From Mesodorylaimus sp. YZB2_4 (Eukaryota > Nematoda > Enoplea > Dorylaimida > Dorylaimidae): DNA of 64,000 bases. Numbering within the stretch: the first letter of the stretch is position 1; each line of letters opens with the position of its first letter. The DNA lies in assembly GCA_030248295.1 (NCBI GenBank), contig JASANH010001557.1, positions 162,970 to 226,969 of the forward strand, in the 5' to 3' direction. Positions 1 through 10,139 of this stretch are shown here, in pieces. The notes under the pieces were generated by a model. It was not told the origin of the DNA and made no database searches. It saw nothing but the letters and a program-made list of their open reading frames with translations. Position numbers and translations under genes: made by a program.

Positions 1-278
1 CATGAACGTCAAATAGAATTCTATTGACAGCCCGTCACTGCCTGGCGATTTCTTTTTGCTGGAGGAGAGTACCGCTTTTTCCACCACATCTTCACTTATC
101 TCTCCCTCCAGTGCAGCCCTGTCTACCTCGTCGGCTGTCCCGAAGGGAGGTTGATCTAAAAACATTCTTGCCGCATTTTCATTGATCGTCCCTGCACTTG
201 TAAATAACGATGCGTACTGTCTTCTCGTACTGTCAATGGTCGTGATCAATCCAGTGTTCAACCCAGACCCGCCTGATC
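1..278 (-). mobile_element. LINE (Tx1/L1-like) reverse transcriptase N-terminal fragment
   Basis: Minus-strand translation is open from a stop at 276-278 to the window edge. It contains the block KKKSPGSDGLSIEFY, the conserved start of the fingers domain of Tx1/L1-type non-LTR reverse transcriptases. Before it comes the linker typical of the endonuclease-RT junction, including RRQYASLF. The fragment runs off the left edge, so its catalytic core is not seen. It aligns over about 50 residues with the inverted RT at 62.2-63.0 kb (shared pattern GEI..E.V..A......KK.PGSDG.SIEFY), so two related LINE copies flank the window. No complete ORF is visible. Confidence 0.8.
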
Positions 279-537
279 ATGACAGAAGTGAATGTAGTAC
301 ACTTGATTTGTTTTATCTTACTCACAGCAATTCTAGTTCAACTAACTGAAAATGAGCGAGGAGAAGAAGGGGAAGACAGAGGGCATAACTTAAGTCGTAG
401 CGGCCGTATAAGAAAATTGCCTGGTCGTTACACGCCTTGATTTTGTTTATGTTTTCTCTTTTGTGTACTTTCTTGGCATTTGAGGAAAGACAACAACTTT
501 TTAAACTAGTCTTGTTATATTTCCATCAAACACGACA
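279..537. other. Gap with no recognisable gene
   Basis: I see no coding similarity or repeat structure between the LINE fragment and the polymerase relic. A 115-codon plus-strand ORF starting at 437 overlaps the polymerase-coding minus strand and looks like its shadow. Confidence 0.4.
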
Positions 538-1990
538 TTACAGCAACAATGGCTCAGTACTACCATCAGGCAAGCAAATGCGTTTCACATACAAACTAGT
601 CAACCCTTGTTTGAACTGCACATACGTATATACATTGTTTTTCACAGAGCGAATACCAACGTTCACTGCCTCACATAATGCGTCAGGTTCATCAAACAAC
701 ACTTTATGGAAATTCTCAAAATTCATGATTTCCTTGTTTCTGGCCTGCACTCCTTCGATCTTGACACTTCCGTCACACACATAGCACTTGGAACATAATC
801 CAATAAAACGATCAGCCGTCTTTTTCACTTTGAATAAACCTGGCGCCCTCTCCTGCGACTCATCCTCTACAAACCACAAATGCTTGACACTGTCATACTC
901 AGCTCTTAACCCCGACCTAATCAACTCATCAAGCGACTAAGCGGCCGAAGCTATGTAAATAGAATCAGTGTCAGATTCCAAAAACATGAAATCAGACTTG
1001 TCCACTTTTTTCAACAAGACGTCATAAATAAAAGCCAGCACTTTCAACTTGGCATAGGCATACACAACCGACTACGAACACGGAATTGGAACAGTTTCGT
1101 ATGATGGCCAATCTCCTGAAATTGTTGATCGATAATTCAATCACCATGGGCAAATTGAATTTGATGGCTTTTTTCTTCATAGAAACTGCAAAACAGTTAT
1201 TGCTCACTTCATCTGTCCTGTGGTGGTAGGGATCGTTATAGACAGTACTCATATCTTAGCAATCCACAAACTCAACATCCACATGCCTTTTCAAATTGGT
1301 TATGGTCTTGCCATAGCTGCTGTTGCCTAGAAGTTTGTAGACATCGGCCATTGTTCCCATTGCGGCTTCACTGTATTCATATCACCTTAAATTCTCTTCT
1401 CTTTCACTTTTTGACCAAACCACTTGAAGGCGTTCCCCCGATCGTACTGCACGACTTCATTATTTTCTTTATCTCCACGCCATGCAGTTGATAGAATTTG
1501 AGCAGTAAAGTCATCAGCTATATGCCTTTTCCAAAATAGCTTTCGATCAGGCAGTCCCTGGGCTTCTTAAGTGCACTCTTCTCCTCGGCCAATTTTTTCA
1601 TGAATAGACCTAAATCGTCCAGCCCCACATCGACATGCTTGATGATTGGAGGGAAGTCTTCGTACACTTCTTCCTTGTTGTCTCTAGTGTAGAGATCGAC
1701 TTCGGCGAAACCAAACACTTTCTCCTCCATGATGCCGGCAAACATGGCTTCGTCAGAGACTTGCTCCCTAGTGGGAAACGACTTGATTTAGTGCTGTTGC
1801 GGGTACTGGTTGTACTTGACGGACAAATCGATAAATTTTTCGGAGACTGGATTCACTGGTTTCGCTTGTTGAATGGCTTCAGCGACATTCTTGACGGCTG
1901 ACCATTGACATTCCCAAAACACGTCTAATTCAAATCCCAATTCCGTGAATTCCTCATACTTGGCTGCATCTTGCTGTTAAACAAATTCAT
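538..1990 (-). pseudogene. Protein-primed DNA polymerase B relic (Maverick/Polinton or adintovirus type)
   Basis: Several minus-strand frames together spell the polymerase half of a family B DNA polymerase. In order: a block with WECQW near 1.9 kb; the segment FGFAEVDL..DFPPIIKHVDV (1.6-1.73 kb); motif B, KLLGNSSYGKT (about 1306-1337); motif C, SDTDSIYIA (DTDS codons at 961-972); and a C-terminal region beginning PGLFKVKK. The order and wording fit the protein-primed polymerases of Maverick/Polinton elements and related viruses. The exonuclease half is not seen. The copy is dead: at least four in-frame stops (after motif B, after motif C, and two in the 1.5-1.8 kb part) and at least one frame change near 1.05 kb. 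A capsid-like fragment of the same kind of element lies 5 kb away at 6.9 kb. Confidence 0.8.
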
Positions 1991-2012
1991 TCATTCATTC
2001 ATTCAGTCATGC
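1979..2012. repeat. ATTC microsatellite
   Basis: A short run of about five ATTC units (1986-2006) lies just past the upstream edge of the polymerase relic. It is simple sequence with no other signal. Confidence 0.7.
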
Positions 2013-2391
2013 ATTATTCGTGATAAAACACAGGATTGGCATCTATCCCTATATCCCGCAGCGCAGGCTATAGAGATAGATGCTTTATTTTACAAAGAGG
2101 AGAAACGAGAAATCTAAAAAAATTTAAAATTTTTTAGAAAATGGTCAAGAAAGATAACGTTTGCATGCGAACCATGGTCAGCGTGTCCCCGCTTTCATCA
2201 TATTTGTAATCAGCACACTGCATTACCCTGTTTCAATGAGGTGAGCCAAATTTAAATAGTCCAAGAAACGAAATATGGGCTAACGAAAATAAGTGTTTGG
2301 CGAAGGAGACGGCAGCTGGCTGAGCACTAACTTCGAATGGCCGAATTTTCTCAGCGCGCCATCGCAAGTTTCGTCTATCTGCAGTGGCGTA

Positions 2392-3089
2392 GCCAGGATT
2401 TGAGGTAGGGGGGGGGGGGGTGCTCACTTGAAAAAATCAGGCATGTGAATTCAGCTGTTTTTGGCTACATCAGCCTGTGCGAACGTTGGTGAGGTGCGGG
2501 GCCGGAGGCGAAAAATTTAAGTTTTATCGCTCCAAGAAACTGATTTTTCCACGACAAACCACCAGATAATATATCAAATTAATCGAAGCCTGCAAGAAGA
2601 CAAACCGAATCGGCTTAAAATATCTTCAACGTCGAGGTCGATATCGCGATGAATGTTCATCAGGGCCAATCGATTAAACCGTTCGTCAGTCATAGTATTT
2701 CGAAGATACGTTTTTACGCGTCTCAACGTCGAGACCGCCCGCTCGACATCATCGGATGTAACTGGCAAAGTGACCAAGATCTTTTAAAGGAGAAAAGCTT
2801 ACAGCCCACCATAACACAACCCACTAGGCCGACAAGGCTTCTGTTTTTGGGGGAAATATATCTTTATCTTTCAAGCAAGACGGACGCCTCACCGCAGCTT
2901 ACTCTACAATGCGCGAATTTCAAAATCAAGATCGAGACATAAAACATGAATAGGGAAAAATGGGCACTACAGAGTGACTGGATATTACGATTAGGTGAAA
3001 CGTCTATAGGTCACTCACCTTGACACTTTTTCTAGGTAGGGGGGTGCATTTGCACCCTCGCACCCCCCTCCCCCCTGCCTACGCGACTG
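2392..3089 (-). mobile_element. Deleted hAT-type transposon with transposase C-terminus
   Basis: The ends are imperfect inverted repeats: left CAGTGGCGTAGCCAGG at 2392, right the complement of CAGTCGCGTAGGCAGG ending at 3089. Both are followed inward by G-runs. The minus-strand ORF at 2574-2777 reads TSDDVERAVSTLRRVKTYLR and then MTDERFNRLALMNIHRD. This is the C-terminal dimerisation region of hAT transposases, as also found in ZMYM1-like domesticated proteins. Only about 67 residues remain, so the element is an internal deletion derivative of about 700 bp. No matching 8-bp target duplication is visible next to the proposed ends, so the exact boundaries are uncertain. Confidence 0.75.
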
Positions 3090-5030
3090 AACTAGTAACG
3101 AGTTTGTCTATGAGGGGCAAGATTGCGGGTTTGAGTCTCTCTCCAGTCATCCAGCCTATTTTGTTTTTCCTTTTTTCTAGAATTGTTTGAGCATGTTTTA
3201 TTTGCAAGGTATCGTTTTAATTCTAAAAAAACTCGATGATTTTTTAACTAGATTTTATGGCTGTTCTTAGGCATAGGTTTTGGATTAGAAAAACCTGAGC
3301 TGACAAGAGATAACGGATGGCCGCGGAGGCGTAGGAGCTACAGTGGCTGGCTTGGCGACAGCTGGCGGTGGATCAGCGCACAACTGCCGCGGAAGGCAGC
3401 TGCTTATGCCACGCCTTGCGCGTTCTGTAATCGCCGCAGAAGACCGTTGTGGCCGTGGGGCCATGGTTTCGGCACTGTTTTGCAACGCTCCCCCCCCCCC
3501 CAACGCGCGCGCGCGGCCCGCACAGGCAGGTACTTTGTAGCCTGACAGTGTAAAATTTAGATTCAGATTCAATGGCGATAAATCTTAATGGGTTATCATT
3601 GCGTTATCCAGTTTGGCAGGGAAACTGTTTGTAATTAATACTATGCCATTAAAAAAAGTTCAATTGGTCTCGACCAAGACACCGTTACTGTAGTCTCCTG
3701 TTTGTGAATATCAAAAAAAGGATCGGCCGGCTAAGTATTCTGTTTCTTCGGAGGAAGGGCTCAGAGTGAATGTAGGTTTAGACCACCCTCAACACGCCCT
3801 CCCAATGGCGATTAATCCATTCGAGCCTCAGCAGGTCTGGGGAGAGGGGGTGGAAGAGCCCACCTAGGCCGCGTCATGTTCGGCAAAGGTAGCTAGTCTT
3901 TTCGAGACCAAGGCACGAAATGTCCTTCCGAAAATATGTTCTGAAAACCATGACCCACACATAAGCGAAAGGAAATGTCTAGTTTGTTGTGGTCCGTCAG
4001 CTTGGACAGTTGAGCGGCAGAACTCAAATCCAATAGCGCCTGCGCTGTGCGAGATCAGTTCCCAGCAGCGCAATGCCCTTGCGAAAATTTGCGGAGATGT
4101 CTTCTTGGATCGGTAAAGTGCACGGCTAACAGAAAAACAACAGCAGGAAACGTTGGGGGCCAAGTAGAAGAGGGCCTCAGTTTTGGGACAAACGTTTTCG
4201 AACGAATAGTCCGCGGCGACAGATGGCATTTTCAGCTAAATCTCTTTATTACATTTCACCGAATTATGTGCCCAAAAAATTGAAAGTTTTTCGCGCTCCG
4301 GCTCACGTGAAAGGCGCATTTGCGTATTTCCACTCCCTACACGAGGTTTTTCACTCGCCGTGAAAAACATGGGGGTTGCGTGCGTATATATCGATCGACT
4401 GTAAAGCGCTCTTGGCAATACGTGGTCGTTGCGTGTGCACGCGCACCTATGCTAACTGAAATCGAATGCATAATCAGAGTCCAAAAAAATGGAAGGAGTA
4501 GATTTTTTTTTGCCAAAGTCGTATGACTGCGAGATCGAACACTGTAAGAAAGATGGAGTAGTTAGGGATAGGCATTAGCACCTAAGACCACGTGGTTAAT
4601 AGAGCGCGCCCTTAAGCACAGGGACTGCCCTGATGGGCCTGAGGGGATCCCAGACCCTAACTTTGCTTCCCCAACGAGCCCGACAATGATTCCTAGTGGG
4701 AAGCCGACTGTGACTTACCGCATCCAGGACCCGACCCTGACTTTGTCGCATTTAGCACCCGACCCTCTAACTTTGTAAGCACCAGTTCTTATTGGACGAA
4801 TAACTTCTCCTTCACTCGATCCCTAACAGAGCGAGCTACGAAAAAGGCTGGTCGAAAACCCGCTAATAAGAAGAAAGCTAAGATCAGTGAACATAAGGCT
4901 TCAACAAGAAAATATTAAACAGTATGGGCGAACCCCCAGAAAAGCTCGCCAGATGTTTCCTGAGCCCGTTCAAGGGCGGCACCCCACCCCTCGTCGATAG
5001 AACAGAGCAGAACAGAGAAACGACCGACCG
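3090..5030. other. Gap: no gene recognised
   Basis: Contains a C-run near 3490 and a 3.9-4.5 kb part with only short overlapping ORFs. A basic open stretch at 4833-4917 (Lys/Arg-rich, about 28 residues) could be a leftover of a DNA-binding protein but is too short to assign. A GACC tetranucleotide run sits near 5020-5037. Sequence at 3100-3145 has a weak RNA polymerase III B-box look. Confidence 0.4.
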
Positions 5031-5497
5031 ACCGACCGCTTCCATCTGCACAAATCTGTCAACAATTGAGGATTTCTGATGCCGTTTTGAAAAGCGTCTT
5101 TCTCAATTCCACGTTGTGTTCAAATTTCTTTTCATTCGCCTTGGTCAACGCCATCACCGCAAATTCCATCCAGTCACCATGTTCTTCCTCGACCCACTCT
5201 ACTTTTCCTCCGGGTTTTTTCCACTTGCCCCAGTCTTTGCTTTCGTGATCTTTAACTCATTCTCTTTGTCTCCAACTTTCGGTGCCTCTTTCCAGAATAA
5301 ATACTTTTCGGTCGAGGTGTATCCGCTCCATCCGCTGTTAAGGCGCAGTTGTACAGATTCGATGAGGGTGACTCTGACGTAAAGAATGGATAGGAAGCGT
5401 TCGATTTCTCGATGCTAGTTTCCATCGGCTTTTAGCGTATCGGGGAGATCACTCGATTTTGACTGATCACGGATGCGACAGATTCCAAAGGAGAAAA
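5030..5497 (-). pseudogene. NADAR-domain pseudogene, copy 1 (internally deleted)
   Basis: The minus strand from an ATG at 5425 is closely similar at DNA level to the NADAR pseudogene at 59.9 kb, including about 70 bp upstream of the ATG (to about 5497). NADAR (YbiA-like) proteins are N-glycosidases acting on ADP-ribose-type adducts. Shared features are a SESP..SNL..CA opening, and DWMEFAV then KKFEH further on. Damage seen here: a 1-nt loss near the conserved EQY block, which shifts the frame, and an internal deletion of about 130 nt that joins the KTA..IL region to the C-terminal QLLTDL region. The catalytic-domain end found in the other copy (NP.D.RW..GL) is therefore missing. It keeps about 18 nt that the 59.9 kb copy has lost, so neither copy derives from the other in its present state. 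Confidence 0.78.
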
Positions 5498-5499
5498 CT

Positions 5500-6889
5500 G
5501 CTCATCATCTTTCTCCTTTCCACTTCGTTTGTGGTCATCTGAGTGACTGATGAATTTCCTCTCATTAGTAATAGCGTACCCCCTGACCCAGTCACTTTTG
5601 AGGCACAATGGTTAAGCATAGGTAGTGTAAAGTAGCACTACCGTCATGTGTGTAACTACCTACAATAATCTGGAGCAGTTACAGTAATCCTAAAATCGTC
5701 AGAGGACAGAGACTTGCTTTATGAATTTTTTAAATCGACAAAGGACTGACGAGTTGATTTTTTTTTACAAACTTATAATGTCACATGGTTTAATAAGTAT
5801 AAAAATATTTCTTGTTGTTTGTTTTTGTTGGAGGTGTGCATGAAAACTATTGTTATTGTTTTTGCATAACAATAATGAGATTGGAATGACGACCTGTTTT
5901 TGTGAATTTTCGTTGTAAATGTTTTGGTATCTTCTGCTGATTTTTTAAAAAATTTCATATTTGTTTAAAGAGTTTTTTATTTCTCGTGCTGCTTAGATGT
6001 TTTCACCAATCCTACGACATCCTGTTTATTTAGTTCTGTCATTGTGCCGAAAATAAGGATGGGTCATACTGAGTTTAAGGTTTAAAATTACCGGACTCCA
6101 GAGCGCAACCTGGTGAATAAAGGCATGTACAGGGACAGAGAGTGCACTGAACTGAGTGTAAAGTTACCATAACCAACACAAAGACTGGTTGCTGCTAAAT
6201 AATGTAAACTACAGTAAGCTATTCACGGCACACTGGTGTGTAATCAACTCAAATATCGACGGATGGTGTGCTGTATTTAGTGTAAAGTTACATATTCACA
6301 AAGCCTGGTGCTCATTTTGATTATGTGAAGTATAGTAAGACATATGACGTGTAAAGGAGCGATGTACTTACAGTAAGCTAGTCTTGCAGTAAATTGCTGA
6401 TGGATACCAGTCCACCTACTGCTGTCTGTCACAACCTAGTATGGATAGTGTGAATTCAATGATGAATAACAAGTTCAACAAGATGAAATAACAAGTTCAA
6501 TGACAAGTGTAAGTTTACGTCACGTGACTTTTATAAATCAACAAAAGGGGGCAAGCACTTAAACAATCCTGGTTTTGAGGAGGTGTTATATAAAATTTTT
6601 GCGTCTCATCCCTTCATTAATACCCACGCGCATTGAATTTTGTCAGCTTCGATGAACACCGCCCTTATACTCACATTCTCACTTCATTCGAGGCTGAAAA
6701 GTGCAATGTAGACTTGGAAAATCCAGATTTTCCATGGTTTCAACGTTAGTGTCAAGGCAGATCAGCCACGCGCAAGAAGTAACTGAACTGTGGATCGATC
6801 GAAGGCTGGTCAAACTTAGGAAAGTCTTTAACAAAGTCCAAGAAACGTGAAAGCCAGAAAAAAAAGAAGATCCAGTCTAAAAAGAGGAA
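5500..6889. repeat. AT-rich gap with dispersed GTGTAAAG-type repeats
   Basis: No gene recognised. The stretch 5600-6480 has many spaced short motifs such as AGTGTAAAGT. It also has a block, CAATGGTTAAGCATAGG, that recurs at about 48.03 kb, so this is part of a dispersed degenerate repeat shared with the 48.0-48.4 kb region. Confidence 0.55.
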
Positions 6890-7221
6890 ATGAGTCGGTT
6901 AGACACAACGGTGGACCTGGACGTTTTCTCAGAACCGCTAGAAGAACTCAGTATCGCTGAAAGTAGACTCAAGAACATTTCCGTTAGCTTACCTTTCCTT
7001 ACCTAACGATGACGTCAACTCGGCCTTGGAATTTCGCATACAGTGTTCCCACGTGGTTCACTGATCCGTCGCCCACCCTTCTGGAATTGCACCTGAAAAT
7101 TCAATACGCGGCCGACAAAAAGCCTGCAAAAGGTATTCCCAAAACGAAAAAGATTGGTCTGGTTATGAATGTGTTGATGTCCATGTTCTCTGGTGTCAAT
7201 TTATTGCTCAATAACGATTAG
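6890..7221 (+). pseudogene. Capsid-type protein fragment (F54H12.2-like, Maverick/Polinton family)
   Basis: Starting at ATG 6890 the frame reads TTVDLDVFSEPLEELSI, then stops near 7001. The next block continues with LLELHLKIQYA, and IGLVMNVLMSMFSGVNLLLN at its end. The pattern '..LF..P......' followed by 'LEL.LKI.Y....IGLVNNVL.SMFSGVN..LN' is the N-terminus of the widespread F54H12.2-like family, which I associate with Maverick/Polinton-type elements. The assignment is from memory of the family. The copy is truncated to about 100 residues and contains stops in the junction, so it is a relic. It lies on the opposite strand to the polymerase at 0.5-2.0 kb. One ancestral element is possible but unproven. 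Confidence 0.55.
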
Positions 7222-8498
7222 GGTACTCCAAAGCAGCAACTGCTTGCCATGAAGCGCTTACTGGGACGTGCTGGCTGGCTGCCCCTACGATCAGCGAAAA
7301 TCCTGGTTGAGCACCAGTGGATGGTATGTGTGGAGGATGAGCTCACCTCTGTGAGCATGCTATACTGATCTGGAAGCAGACATGATTTTTTGGTAGGTAA
7401 GCTATCTTCACTCCGTAATTCCTGTAATCGATCGATTATGGATCCTGTGTCTACGATCCGCTTTTGAAGAAAGACATGTAACATCTGGAACGTTCACACT
7501 TATGCGCTGCTCGTCTCTCCCTGTATGATTGATCGATTGAATCGTCGAACACTTAATAACGTTGTAATTGGTCTTTGCTTTTTGACTATCAGAAACATTT
7601 CTAGCTAACTCAGTTCTTCGAAATTCACCATGGGGTACACGATTTTGAGAACGCCCATTTTATTTACAAAACAGATTTTCGCGCTAGCCCGAAAGCTGAA
7701 CGTCATCATTAACACTTGCCTCAGCGAAACAAAAAATTTCTGATCAGTCCATTGAATTATCGAGTATTACGTGATGGAATAATTTATCAGATGATCTAGT
7801 TTCTGCAGATTTTTTATGTTTTGAGAAACAGATTTCCATGATGACGTTCGCTTAATTATATTGCATCGGTTCTTACCTCGCATTTTGTTTACATGTTCAT
7901 GCCCGTTCGCGCTCATTATTGATCCTTGGGACCATGATAAAATCTATCTATCTAATATCAGCTCCTGGCTCTCTTTTCCCACATTGCGTGGAGAAAAAGG
8001 ACATGCGATGGAGCATGACCATAACCGAGTTCAGCGAAGATTCAGGATGATATATAACATTAAAAGAGCCGAAAGGTCGTGATGTTTTGTATGAAAAATC
8101 CATGACAAAAAACTTATTCCCACAAATGAGACGAGCCATTTGTGGGAACAAAAATGTAATGCTGTAGTTTTTTTTATGCCAATCAAGGTTCTGAAAAGCG
8201 TTTAGTTGACTTTTCAAATCTGTACTTAAATGACCAGCGTTTTGAGGTGGGTAGCACCAATTACTGTTCAGTGAACAATAGTTAGCAATGGCAGGGAGTG
8301 ATTTTACGAATTTAAAACTTTAGTCTACCACTGGCCCAGCTCGCAACAAACTGCCCATACTGCAGTTTGACGCGTGGTGCGAGTTTTGAGCGTGGTGCAA
8401 TTGATCGCATGCTTAACATGGGAGCATACGACTACAGCATCCTCGATTTTTCAGCTCTCTCTAAATTCGCACTGGAGCTGCTTTGAAAAAAAAGAGGC
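7222..8498. other. Gap: no gene recognised, one perfect hairpin
   Basis: Only short ORFs without recognisable motifs. A perfect 12-bp hairpin lies at 8117-8148 and is entered separately. Confidence 0.4.
8117..8148. repeat. Perfect 12-bp inverted repeat (hairpin)
   Basis: TTCCCACAAATG at 8117-8128 and its exact complement at 8137-8148 are separated by 8 nt. There is no T-run at the foot and no nearby gene, so a function is not evident. It may be the end of a small foldback element. Confidence 0.7.
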
Positions 8499-8756
8499 TC
8501 AATATGTGATATTTTCCTTGACAGCATCAATTCCGCCTTCCGCCAACTCCCCGAGATAACCAACTCTTTTTTTGAGAGTGTCCATCCCAGGAATAGTCAC
8601 CCCCAACGCGTCCGCCGCATCGTTGACAAACATTCCCACACTGATTGCAGCCTTACCAGCTGCAATTGCTGTGCTCACGGCTAGAGCCGCCGAAGAGTGT
8701 ATAGAAAAAAAACAGAAGAGAGCGGAAGCAATGAAAACTTTGGTGCTTCTTTCCAT
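8499..8756 (-). CDS. Small predicted secreted protein, 85 aa, unknown family
   Basis: ATG at 8756 starts an 85-codon frame ending in TGA at 8499. The N-terminus has a classic signal peptide: a short basic start (MERSTK), then a hydrophobic core FIASALFCFF and small residues ending near ALA (residue about 26). The mature part is Ala/Gly-rich and helical-looking (AIAAGKAAISVGMFV, then DAADALGV). No cysteines follow the signal, and I recognise no family. The AAGK..... hydrophobic opening is reminiscent of residues just before the first ATG of the gene at 28.6 kb (KAAGKMIGSFIG), so it could be a first exon of that family; this is inference. No good splice donor is seen before the stop. It may also be a gene fragment. 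Confidence 0.5.
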   Translation of the reverse strand: MERSTKVFIASALFCFFSIHSSAALAVSTAIAAGKAAISVGMFVNDAADALGVTIPGMDTLKKRVGYLGELAEGGIDAVKENITY

Positions 8757-8759
8757 CTC

Positions 8760-9689
8760 GAGACCTGGGGCCAATGCAACTGACGATGGAACACGACGCA
8801 AAGTCGGCTATAAAGAAGCAAAAATTTGCATTATGTGGAAGGCTCGACAAGATCATCTACTATACGGTATTCACTATCGTTGGATAATCAGTTTAGAAGC
8901 ACTGCGATGAAGGGCGCCAGACTGGTGGGAGGCCCATAGCTGCATGGAACACATAATCAGTAACTAGCGCGCGCCGAAAGACACGATCTTTTTATGATAG
9001 AGGCGGGATAAGTTTTCTGCAATTGGGTTGCCCGAATGCCCTCACCAAATGCGGGGACTGTGACACCATGCTCATTATACCAAAGCGGCTGCGCTCTTTA
9101 TTTGTCCCGGGTGATTCATTAGCGATAAATTGATTTACAGATATCGTTTGAATCGGCAAAAATCGAACAAATTAACTTTCTTGTAAAAATCAGATTTTTT
9201 AGACATGTGCACGTTTCCGACAAAAAAATCAGAAATTTGCACAACTTTGAATGGTTTTAACCTGCGGGCACTCATGATGATGTCATAAGTCAGACCACAA
9301 GCTGGATCTTCCAGCGACATTTCGCTCGTTGCTCGGTCGCGCTGGTGATATACTTGCAGAAAAAGCAGCTGTAGCATATTTTCAAGGCTTAAGCATAGTC
9401 AAGTGTGTTTCGTTTTGCAATGGCCAAGTAGGTAGCCCAGCCATCATGAGCCTGGGTTATCCACTGCGCGCATGGCTGGTCTGAAAGTTCTGAGTCTGTC
9501 ATCACAGACTTTTCTGGAAAAAATTGCAGTAACATGCAGTGTTTCCATGTTTTTCCGTGATACTATTAGTTGAAATATGTAAAACCTACAATGAAAAAGA
9601 TGAAAAAAAAACAATTCGAAAGTTAAAAAGCTGCGTTCATGATGCAAACTCAATGACCCACAGTATGACGTTTAGGTCTTCAAGCATCC
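8760..9689. other. Gap: no gene recognised
   Basis: Moderately AT-rich sequence with short ORFs only. No recognisable domain, repeat end or tRNA. Confidence 0.4.
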
Positions 9690-10130
9690 GAGGCTAATCG
9701 AACCCTTTTTTTTGTGGGTTGGGCCCTGTGCCGCCCCAGTTCCCCACGCGACCTCCAACCCATTTTGCCTCTAGCCGGCCAGCAGTCATGATATGATAAG
9801 CGGGGCCCGTGAGGTGACTAGCTCTCACGGCAGCTCGCCTCTGTGCGTTTCCACTAGGAGCATCTCTACACGAGGGCATTCTGTGCCAGCATCAGCGTCC
9901 GCCTCTCACGCCTGGTGCGCAGTTACGGGCGAGTGCTCGACTCGCGGGCTGGTAAATCATTTCGTTGTAAATGTGTCCCTTCACCCTCGAGTGCGCTGTT
10001 AAGTGCTTGGTGATGTGATAAAACACTGAATGAACATGAACATGAGCGTCCCAGGATGATAGGGGCCTTCACGATCGGTGTTCAGTAACCAGTTTCCTGA
10101 TTCTCTATCCGTTTATCGTCCACCACAAAA
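9690..10130 (+). repeat. Dispersed repeat R1, copy A (interrupted by a SINE)
   Basis: 9700-9894 aligns well with 39190-39365. Shared words include CCCAGTTCC, TTTTGCCT.., ATGATATGATA, GGCGACTAGCT-like and ACACGAGGGCAT. After the SINE at 9895-10044 the similarity resumes (..AGATGATA-like, GGCCTTCACGA, TGATTCTC) as in 39366-39440. The repeat has no recognisable coding content. Copy B at 39.2 kb lacks the SINE, so copy B shows the empty site. Confidence 0.75.
9895..10044 (+). mobile_element. tRNA-derived SINE, copy 1 (5'-truncated)
   Basis: Aligns with the SINE at 35960-36140 from GCGTCCGCCTC through a B-box-like GCTCGACTC, a linker ending TGTGTCCCTTCA, and the conserved tail CCCTCGAGTGCGCTGTTAAG. 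It then ends in short AACATG-type tail repeats. The A-box half present in copy 2 is missing. AGCGTCC occurs at 9894-9900 and again at 10045-10051 directly after the tail. This fits a 7-bp target duplication, although GCGTCC is also SINE sequence, so the 5' junction is ambiguous by microhomology. Confidence 0.78.
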
Positions 10131-10139
10131 TGGTACAGG

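Noticed and set aside
3285-3572. Overlapping ORFs on both strands at 3.3-3.57 kb, Ala/Arg/Pro-rich
   Set aside because: G/C-rich stretch with a C-run gives open frames on both strands by composition; no motif or splice context.
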